From Acytostelium subglobosum LB1 (taxonomy: Eukaryota; Evosea; Eumycetozoa; Acytosteliales; Acytosteliaceae), in NCBI RefSeq assembly GCF_000787575.1, contig NW_012236532.1:372001-436000 (forward strand): a stretch of 64,000 nt of DNA, given 5' to 3'. Below, piece by piece: positions 56,550-64,000 of this stretch. The notes under the pieces are model-generated. The model was not told the origin of the DNA, searched no databases, and worked only from the letters and a program-made list of their open reading frames with translations. Position 1 is the stretch's first letter, and every line of letters starts with the position of its first letter. The position numbers and the translations under genes are program-made.

Positions 56550-56910
56550 TACTGCAAGTTTATATATGATTGTTGGATGTTTGATTAACATCTGTGGCAG
56601 CCACCTCCGAGGAGACCACCAACAATTCCAAGGACACCACCGAGGAGTCCATTGAGGTTGAGGTTGACATCCAGATCAATGTCAATGTCAATTCCTCCGT
56701 GTCCACCACATCCACCGCAGGCCACTCCATTGGCACCCTGTCCGGAAGCTCCACCAAAGTTACCGACGACGGCACTCTTTGACATTGAGGTGGCAGAAAC
56801 GTTGCCCATGGAAGTAAGAGATTCTACAAGTGAGTGATTGATTGAGGTTAGGCTTTGCTTTAAGAGCTATTAAGCGTAAGAGGGTACATACTCAAGATGG
56901 TCATTTTAGA
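56550..56910 (-). repeat. Left arm of inverted duplication
   Basis: This contains a complete HssA-like gene and its flank and matches 58307-58701 in opposite orientation, down to the 3' flank (AAACTTGCAGTA). The arm abuts the assembly gap, so its true end is unknown. Confidence 0.85.
56585..56904 (-). CDS. HssA/2C/7E-like small Gly-rich protein, left copy
   Basis: Two exons, 56904-56892 and 56823-56585 (intron GTATGT...TTGTAG); 83 residues. Exon 1 is only 13 bases: ATG ACC ATC TTG A, giving MTIL; the join gives MTILKSLTSMGNVSATSMSK. The rest is FGGASGQGANGVACGGCGGH, then an alternating Asp/Ile-Leu segment and GLLGGVLGIVGGLLGGGCHRC. This pattern, including MTILKSLTSMG, is the dictyostelid HssA/2C/7E family of prestalk-enriched or starvation-induced small proteins. 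Function in the family is unknown; the cysteine pairs and Gly suggest a matrix or membrane-associated peptide. A second copy sits inverted 1.4 kb away. Confidence 0.85.
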
Positions 56911-58321
56911 TTAGGTATTGGAATTATTTAAGAGATAATTGATTGATTTGATTGTTTGATGATGTAATAATTGATGACACCGGTGACCTTTTTATATCTT
57001 TTTACTCCTTGATGGCTTGATTGGAGGAGATGATAGAGTTACCTTTCAGTTCCAGTGATGACCCTCAGGACCACAACACCATCCATTCAATCCATTGATT
57101 GATTGAAGGTTACTCGCCCAACTGATGACCTCACCAAGTTGCGGTACACATCACTGTTTCTTTAAACTCACATGTTTGTTGGGTTCTCGTCAAACTTGGA
57201 AGATATATATACAACCCAAAGTCTCCAATATATGTAAGCCATATGACTCTACCAATTAAGGCATTCAATTAGAAGTGTGTGTGTTAGATATATCCATATG
57301 CCATTGAGATAGTATATGTGTTTGATTGATTGATTTATTAAATATGTGTGGGGAGTGACCAAACCACGTGATTGATGTGAGTAAAGTGGTTAGAGTGTGA
57401 TCGTTAGGTAATGATACATCACTTATACTTAAGAGGGTACACACATCAGGTGTCAATCAATCAATATTGATGATGATGTATTAACACTCACACTTGATGA
57501 GTGAGGTGTTAGAGTTTCTAACAATCGCATGCGTGTATCTCATCACTCAATGGAACGGTATTAATTGAATAAGATCCACTCTCACCTGATTGATTGATGG
57601 ATGGTGTTGTTGGCAATCTATCAATCGACGAATCAATCAAAGTTAATCACGAACTCACTCACTAAGTCAATCAGTCAAACTCGCCACTATCAGGCGAGCA
57701 CACATACACTCATCCATCTACACGTTGTTGCTCCATCTCAGTCAACTAACTCAACGTTCCCAAGAAAGTGTGCACCTTATATTATATTGAAGTGTCTCCT
57801 AAAGGGTGAGAAATTTGACGTTTGAGGGTGCATCATCCACTACCATCCAACCAACTAACCAACTAACCAACCAACTAGCCAAACATGAGTGATCAATCAA
57901 TCAATCATATTTCGAGGTGATTGAACGAGATTGAAATCCAAGAATCCTGTTAACTCCTTAAATGGTAGTGTGAGTAACATCCAACTTTAATTTGATTGGC
58001 TACACCACTGCTAACCAACTAATGTTGGTCATGGGGCATCCAATATATGTGCCCCATTAGAGTTATAAACATTGCTATTGTGTCAAACACCAATTACCAG
58101 TTCTCGTGGCAATGCCCATCATGCCATACCAACTGCTGTCATCTGATCTATATTGTATAGTGTTGTGGTATGGCATCATTCAATTTGGAATAGTAGTGTC
58201 TATTGGAATCCATGGATATAAATATAGGTCTTTAAAGACCATTCCACATCATCAAACAATCAAAGCAAATCAAATACCAAGTATCTACTCTACTCTTAAA
58301 TAATATCCTAAACATTCTAAA
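56905..58321. other. Spacer between the inverted HssA-like genes
   Basis: 1.4 kb containing both divergent promoters. TGATTGATTGA tracts and (CAAC/CTAA)-type repeats at about 57850-57885. No coding frame is convincing. Confidence 0.55.
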
Positions 58322-58701
58322 ATGACCATCTTGAGTATGTACCTTACCCTACCCTACCCTCACCATACTCTACCCTCTTTAGCAAAAGCCTAACCTCAAT
58401 CAATTAATCAAACTATTATAGAATCTCTTACTTCCATGGGCAACGTTTCTGCCACCTCAATGTCAAAGAGTGCCGTCGTCGGTAACTTTGGTGGAGCTTC
58501 CGGACAGGGTGCCAATGGAGTGGCCTGCGGTGGATGTGGTGGACATGGCCTTGGACTTGACATTGATATTGATGTTGATGTCAACCTCAACCTCAATGGA
58601 CTCCTCGGTGGTGTCCTCGGAATTGTTGGTGGTCTCCTCGGAGGTGGCTGCCACAGATGTTAATCAAACATCCAACCATCATCATATATAAACTTGCAGT
58701 A
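58307..58701 (+). repeat. Right arm of inverted duplication
   Basis: Same gene as the left arm in opposite orientation, slightly longer because of a CCCTA-rich insert in the intron. Confidence 0.85.
58322..58663 (+). CDS. HssA/2C/7E-like small Gly-rich protein, right copy
   Basis: Two exons, 58322-58334 and 58422-58663 (intron GTATGT...TATAG); 84 residues. Identical to the left copy over most of its length; it differs around HGLGLDIDIDVDVNLNLN. The intron carries an extra (CCCTA)n-type tract (58341-58375) absent from the left copy, while the 3' part of both introns (GCCTAACCTCAATCAAT) is shared. Near identity of coding parts with diverging introns points to selection or recent gene conversion. 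Confidence 0.87.
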
Positions 58702-59099
58702 GCTCACCAAATAGGTGTGTATACTTCCTTCCTTCCTTCCCTCCATCCATGATCCATCTAGTTTGTGTACAATTATTTCTTTTGATTATTCAGTGATCGG
58801 AAGGAGTGAGTAATGGAACTTCGATCAAAGTGATTGGAGGCGGAATGTGGCGAAACGAAAAAATTAAAAAAAATAATTGAGTGGCTGTGATGATGATCAT
58901 TCTCCCCAGTCTTGAATCATTCATTCTCACTCACTCACGCTCATTCACCCCTGACGCAGACTCAGTTGTCTCTCACACATCATAGTGCTCCCAACAAACA
59001 CATAAAGATATATTTTATATATTATTATTATTATAATATTTCTTGTATATTAGAACAGAGACCAGACGACAGACAGACAGATAAACAGCAGCAACAACA
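58664..59099. other. Intergenic before ATP synthase delta gene
   Basis: CTTC repeats at about 58725-58745, an A-run near 58858-58876, and TATA-like sequence at about 59009-59050 just ahead of the start codon. Confidence 0.5.
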
Positions 59100-59609
59100 A
59101 TGTTCAAGTCATTCGCTAGATCATCAGCCTCTTTGCTCAAGACCAACAGCAGCAGCGTTGTTGGCAGAAGATCGTTCGCCACCGAGACCGCCAACGAGGA
59201 GCTCTTGACTTTCTCGTTCATGGTGCCACATCAGATCCTGTTCAAGGAGAAGCGTGTGCAGATGCTCACACTGCCAGGCGCCCGCGGCGTGTTTGGTGTG
59301 CTCAAGAACCACATCCCAAAGATTGCCGAGTTGAAGCCAGGCGTCGTCCAGGTGCACCACGAGTCGGGCGACATTGAGAAATACTTCATCAGCGGAGGCT
59401 TCGCCTTTATCAACCCAGACGCTTCATGCTACATCAACGCCGTCGAGGCCGTCCCCGTCGACCAGCTCGACGCCGCCGAGGTCAAGACCGGTCTGGCCCG
59501 CTACACTCAACTCTACAACGAAGCCGCCGACGAGACTGCCAAGGCTACCGCCTTGATCGGTCTGGAGGTTCACCAGCAGATGGCATACGCTGTCGGTGTT
59601 GCTCTTTAA
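59100..59609 (+). CDS. atp5D: Mitochondrial ATP synthase F1 subunit delta
   Basis: Single exon, 169 residues. The N-terminus MFKSFARSSASLLKTNSSS with RRSFATETA is a mitochondrial presequence. The mature part starts LLTFSFMVPHQILFKEKRVQ and has TLPGARGVFGVLKNHIPKIAEL and YFISGGFAFINPDASCYINA, the beta-sandwich of the bacterial epsilon (eukaryotic delta) subunit. The C-terminal two-helix part is present. It couples gamma rotation to the c-ring. Codons are strongly optimised; the leader before ATG is short and CA-rich. Confidence 0.93.
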   Translation: MFKSFARSSASLLKTNSSSVVGRRSFATETANEELLTFSFMVPHQILFKEKRVQMLTLPGARGVFGVLKNHIPKIAELKPGVVQVHHESGDIEKYFISGGFAFINPDASCYINAVEAVPVDQLDAAEVKTGLARYTQLYNEAADETAKATALIGLEVHQQMAYAVGVAL

Positions 59610-60550
59610 ATTCTTTAACTTCTTAACAAACATACAACAACAACAATCCAACTCACACAAATACAACAACGAGCAGCAACAGCAACAGCATCAGCAGCAG
59701 CATGGTGTGAACGGTGACAATCACGCACAACTAGAAATAGCAAGGTGTGGAGGTATACCTTCAACAACAACAGCAGAAGCAGCAATAGCAGCAAGTACTA
59801 TACACATCCAAGTAGTATGGCATGATAAACATATATATAGTTATAATCAAACCAAGCAATATCATTTCATATGATCGACTACAATCATTTATCGATACAA
59901 TCATTGATTGATAACAACAACAAAACGACAACAAACATCAACAACAACAAATTTGATCATGCCTCAGTGAGCGATCAATCAACTTGTTGAGCCGGTTCAT
60001 CCTTTGGACACACATACATCAACAACAAGGTCAATCGGAGTGAAGATCATGATTCTCAAGTCCGTGATATGAAATGAGGAAGGAGTAGGTGAGGAGTGAT
60101 CGGGGATCAATCCAATGAGAATGAGTGGGGCATGGGAGAATGGAATGGTATTGAGTGATATATATTGGTTGAATGAATGATGTGATCAAGATCAATCAAC
60201 ATCAAGTCCACTCAATCCATCTGGATGGTCACATGAACCGTTGAGCTTATCCCTGGGTTGCCGAAAGACCAACCACATAATCTTTCATTCTGGACTTCGG
60301 ATCAAGTTTTTTTGTTTCAAAGAGAGCGCGCAAATTTGAAATTACACACTGTTTCCGTTATTCCAACACATTATTGTTGACAAAGACAATCGATGATGGT
60401 CACTTGTTTGATACATATAATAATAATAATAATAACTTAACGTAGTGTATATATGTGTAATTGTTGAGCATTCAAGTATTCTCAATAATAGTAATCACCT
60501 ATTATCATTCAAACAACATTGTAAATAAGTAAAAGGAACAACAACAAAGA
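59610..60550. other. Intergenic, 0.94 kb
   Basis: AGC/AAC repeats follow the ATP synthase gene (59670-59800). Around 60253-60317 is a small hairpin GGTTG...CAACC followed by ATCAAGTTTTTTTG, which could end a small Pol III transcript. The promoter of the XMAP215-like gene is AT-rich (60415-60445). Confidence 0.4.
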
Positions 60551-63500
60551 ATGGCAGATCAAGATGAACAGCCATCAGGCTCAATAGAGGATCGCATAAC
60601 ACATAAGAACTGGAAGTGGCGTGTTAGTGGCTTTGAAGAACTCACCACAAAGTACAAGAACTCATTCGATACTACTGGTCCACTGTTTAACGAGCATGGT
60701 ATGTCTATCATCTCACTCATTCAATCAATCAATCAATCACTCACTGACCCTCACTTGACACTATATCTAGGACCCAACTTCAAGAAGTACTTGGCCGATG
60801 TCAATCCAGTGGTGCAGGAGAAGGTGTTGGATACACTGGCAGCCTTTGTAGACAGATGTGACAATGTTAAATCGTTCGCTCCATCGTTCGTACCGGTGAT
60901 GATTGAGAAATGTTTCTCGACCACCAAGACAAAGGTCAAAGAGAAGACCATCGAGCTCTTGCTAGCCGTAATCGAAGCAGACTCACCAGACACAGTAATT
61001 GACAACCTAATGAAAGGAACAACCAACGGTTCCCTCAAGATTATAACATCCTCATTGGTAGTATTGCGTGAGGCTCTAAAGTATGTTCAATCATTCATTC
61101 ATTCATCAACAGTATACTCATAACTCATAACTCATATAATAGGACGTTTGGACCAAAGGTTGTACAGGTCAAGCTTATATTCAAGCAGTACCAACCATGG
61201 TTTGAGCATCGTGACAAGGCAGTGAGAGAGGAGGCCACTGCACTGATGGTCGAGATATACAGATGGATGAAGAAGGCTATCCTTCCTCTAATTGAATCAC
61301 TTAATCCCATCCAAGTATGTTTGATTGATCACTCACTCACTCGCTCTCATTCACTCATTCGCTAACTCATTCAATCACTCACTCAATTACTCCGCGAACC
61401 AACAGCTTAAAGCATTGAATGATGCATTTGATAGTCTACCAGATGAGCCTGTTGTGCCATTGAGGTATATGAGGAGTGAGGCTGCAAAGGCACAGGCTGC
61501 CGCCGCTTCAAGGGCAGCTGGAGGTAATGGAAACGCCGCGGCAGCAGCACAACAGGTGGAGGAGATTGATCCTTATTCAATGATGGATCCAATCAATGTA
61601 CTGAACAAGATAACGAATGAGTTCTACGAGGGCATGGAGTCAAAGAAGTGGCAGGAGCGTCAGGCCCAGATCGACAGCCTCGTCGACATCCTACAGTCAG
61701 CGAAAAAGATTGAGAATGGCGACTTCCAGACGCTGGCCAGAGTGCTAAAGAAGACCTTGGCCGACACCAATGTCATGATCGTGACCAAGGCCATCGTTGC
61801 CATTGGTCTGCTCGCGGAGGGCCTTCGCACACAGTTTGCCACACATGCCAAGGCCTTTGTCATCCCCATCATGGAGCGCTACAAGGAGAAGAAGCCACAA
61901 GTGGTGCCAGCGGTCCACGCCACCATGGAGCAGATCCTAACGCGCACCTTAGCAATCGGCGACATCATCGAGGATATGTTGTCGATCCTCGGTAACAAGG
62001 TACCACAGATCAAGATTGAATCGTTGAACCTGTTGTACAAGGTTATCTCGACGACAAAGAAGCCACAGGACATTGTCAAGGTTGCCAAGCAATTGGCCGC
62101 GGCTCTGATGGAGTGTCTGAATGACACAGCCGAGCCAGTACGTGATGCTGCAGCCAAGGCTTTTGCCGCTCTGGCCGCCATGCTTGGCGAGCGTGCGGTG
62201 GCGCCATACTTTGGCCAGATTGATCCGATCAAGGTCAAGAAGATCAAAGACCTCATGCCAGCCATTGTCGTTCCAGTCCCACAGGCGGTGGTCGTGGAGC
62301 AACCCGTCGCGTCTCCTAGCGCCGGCGCCACATCAAAGAGACAGGCACAAACAAAGAGCAGCGGTCCAGCATCATCATCATCACCATCAGCGAGCAACAA
62401 CAACAACAACAACCTGGTGGACCTCGCAAAAAAGTTATCACAGTTGGTACCATCAAATGTTCTCACTTTGCTAGAGAGCCAGAGTCTGAAGGACCGCGTG
62501 GAGGCCACCGAGGCCATCTTGGAGGCCGTGGCCTCACAGTCCCAACAAGACATTGCCGAACTACTGATACAGTATCTTCATGAGAAGCCAGGCTGGAAGG
62601 AGGTCAACTTCCAGGTGACCAACAATCACCTCAGCATCATTGGCGCGCTGGCCAAGCACGATCAATCATTCACCAAGGCCTTGTTGCCACTGTTTGTCAA
62701 CGCCGTCGTTGATAAGCTCACTGACGTCAAGCTCAAGGACAAGGCATCAGAGACCCTGCTGGACGTGTCCGAGGCTGTCTCGCCACAGGCCGTCAGCCAA
62801 GCCATCTACTCATTCGCACTCAATCACAAGAATACCAAGGTGACCGAGCACGCGCTGCTCTGGATCAACGTAGCCATCGAGGAGTTTGGAGTAAACAGCC
62901 TGCTTTTCAAGCCACTGTTTGACTTCCTCAAGGCCTGTCTGGACTCGTCGTCTGCGGCCGTAAAGAGCACAGCCGTTCGCGTGCTTTGCACCCTGCGCAT
63001 GGTGTTTGGACCGGCGCTCATGGACTACCTCTCAGATGTCAAGCGCATACTGTTGGATCTGGTCGACAAGGAGTTTGCTAAGGTCAAGGACCAGCGACTC
63101 AAGGCCCACATCAGAGTGTCGCGCGTCGAGGATGAGGTACCACGCGTGGATATCACACCAAAGTTAACCACCTTACTGCTGGCCAACCTGAGCGATACTG
63201 ATTGGAAGCAGCGACAGTCGGCATTGGAGGAAATTGAGCGCATCCTGCTCGACGCCAATCTTTGTATCCAGCCCAGACTTGGCTCGCTCGTCAACTGTCT
63301 CGCCAAGGGCTCGCTGACCGACAAGAACCAAAAGGTTATCTGCACGTCGCTCACACTGGTCGGTCTGTTGTCCAACTCGATCGGACTGGCCTTTGACAAG
63401 TCGGCAAAGACCCTACTGCCTAGCATCCTGGCACTGCTCGCCGACATGAAGAAGCCAATCAGAGACGCCGCTCTCACCCTGATGACCCAGCTGGTCGAGG

Positions 63501-64000
63501 TCCAAGGTCTAGACATATTTATCATCCCAATCAGCGCGCTGCTACTCCAAGAGTCGGCCACAAGCCGCAAGGAGGCATTGGCGTGGCTCGTCAACTATCT
63601 GTCCATGTTGAGGTCGACCGCCGAGCTGACCAATCTCATCAAGCCAATCATAGTGTGTCTGCAGGACAAGAGTGCAGAGGTGCGTGTGGCCACTGAGCAA
63701 CTGCTCTCTGCCATCTGCCCCAATGTGCCCCTGGACCTATTCAAGAAGGAACTAGCCCGTGATATCAAGCCATCCAGTCTTCCAGCGATCCAAGCAATCA
63801 TTGAGAAGCATTACAACTCAATCAACAGACGTCCACAGACTACCACCACGACAACGACCACTACCACGACCTCAGCCAAGACAACAACAGCCAGCAAGCC
63901 ACCTCAGTTTGTTCCTATCGCACATACTGTAGCCGCCGCGCCATCCACCAAGGCCACCACCCCAGCGGCATCAGCCTCACACACTCACACTGGCGACATT
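60551..64000 (+). CDS. mtaA: XMAP215/CP224 (Dis1/TOG) microtubule polymerase, 5' part
   Basis: Four exons visible: 60551-60698, 60771-61080, 61143-61314 and 61406 to the window end, in frame to the last base; 1075 residues so far. Because it never reaches a stop in the window, its main exon is easily overlooked. TOG1 begins SIEDRITHKNWKWRVSGFEE and continues with KKYLADVNPVVQEK and CFSTTKTKVKEKTIELLL. TOG2 starts FYEGMESKKWQERQAQIDSL, and a third block starts LVDLAKKLSQLVPS...LKDRVEATEAI. A fourth is DTDWKQRQSALEEIERIL. Paired HEAT repeats and W at the tubulin-binding loop (NWKWR, KKWQER, DWKQR) fit functional TOGs. In Dictyostelium this is DdCP224 at centrosome and microtubule tips. The Thr-rich linker at the end leads to the next TOG. 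Confidence 0.95.

Noticed and set aside
59596-59874. Gln-rich open frame after the ATP synthase gene
   Set aside because: It is a CAA/CAG simple repeat in the 3' flank, overlapping the end of the real gene.
1-64000. CRISPR array, bacterial operon, phage or provirus
   Set aside because: The repeats seen are intron tetranucleotides, codon repeats and gene duplications. Genes are intron-bearing and monocistronic, and no capsid, envelope, integrase or reverse-transcriptase frame of useful length was found.

Overview
The window is nuclear DNA of a social amoeba (dictyostelid, Amoebozoa). The evidence is short GT-AG introns packed with TCAA/ATCA tetranucleotides, poly-Asn/Gln/Thr tracts, and dictyostelid gene types (ComC-like adhesion protein, colossin-like SdrD-B protein, HssA/2C/7E-type small proteins, cAMP-receptor-like GPCR, XMAP215/CP224). 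Coding exons are clearly richer in G+C than those of D. discoideum, so a higher-GC lineage such as Acytostelium is a reasonable guess, but the species cannot be fixed from sequence alone. Most genes have 1-6 introns of about 55-170 bases. Exon joins given here were worked out by hand from splice sites and reading frame.

Layout. 1-11.7 kb: ComC-like 3' end, splicing factor CWC25, a repeat-built coiled-coil protein, a P-loop kinase/CYTH enzyme, a zinc-finger protein, a PH-domain protein and a 7TM receptor. 12.1-15.0 kb: a decayed insulin-degrading-enzyme-type (M16) peptidase gene. 15.2-25.4 kb: colossin-like secreted protein, 6-phosphogluconolactonase-type propeller, myotubularin with a C-terminal Cys-rich module, a small tail-anchored protein, and a mitochondrial Thg1-like 3'-5' polymerase. 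26-36.9 kb: oxysterol-binding protein, gamma-synergin-like protein, a small secreted Cys protein, mitochondrial HslV, a coiled-coil protein and a FLZ-like zinc finger. 37-48 kb: DXO/RAI1, MINDY deubiquitinase, NXT1/NTF2-like, diaminopimelate epimerase, MEA1-like, a broken coiled-coil/transmembrane gene, and Arp3. 49.5-64 kb: secreted protein, two tandem cold-shock-domain genes, HBS1, a C2-WW protein running into a 592-base assembly gap, an inverted pair of HssA-like genes, mitochondrial ATP synthase delta subunit, and the 5' part of an XMAP215/CP224 gene running off the end.

The neighbourhood is mostly unlinked housekeeping genes with no operon-like logic. RNA processing and quality control recur (CWC25, DXO, NXT1, HBS1, Thg1-like), as do mitochondrial functions (HslV, ATP synthase delta, Thg1-like). 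The most interesting points are the M16 gene that has lost its HxxEH active site, a 14-residue-repeat gene broken by two Gln-like stops, the overlooked tandem cold-shock genes with a degenerate RNP2 motif, eukaryotic DapF and HslV, and the strand-oriented TCAA composition of nearly all introns.
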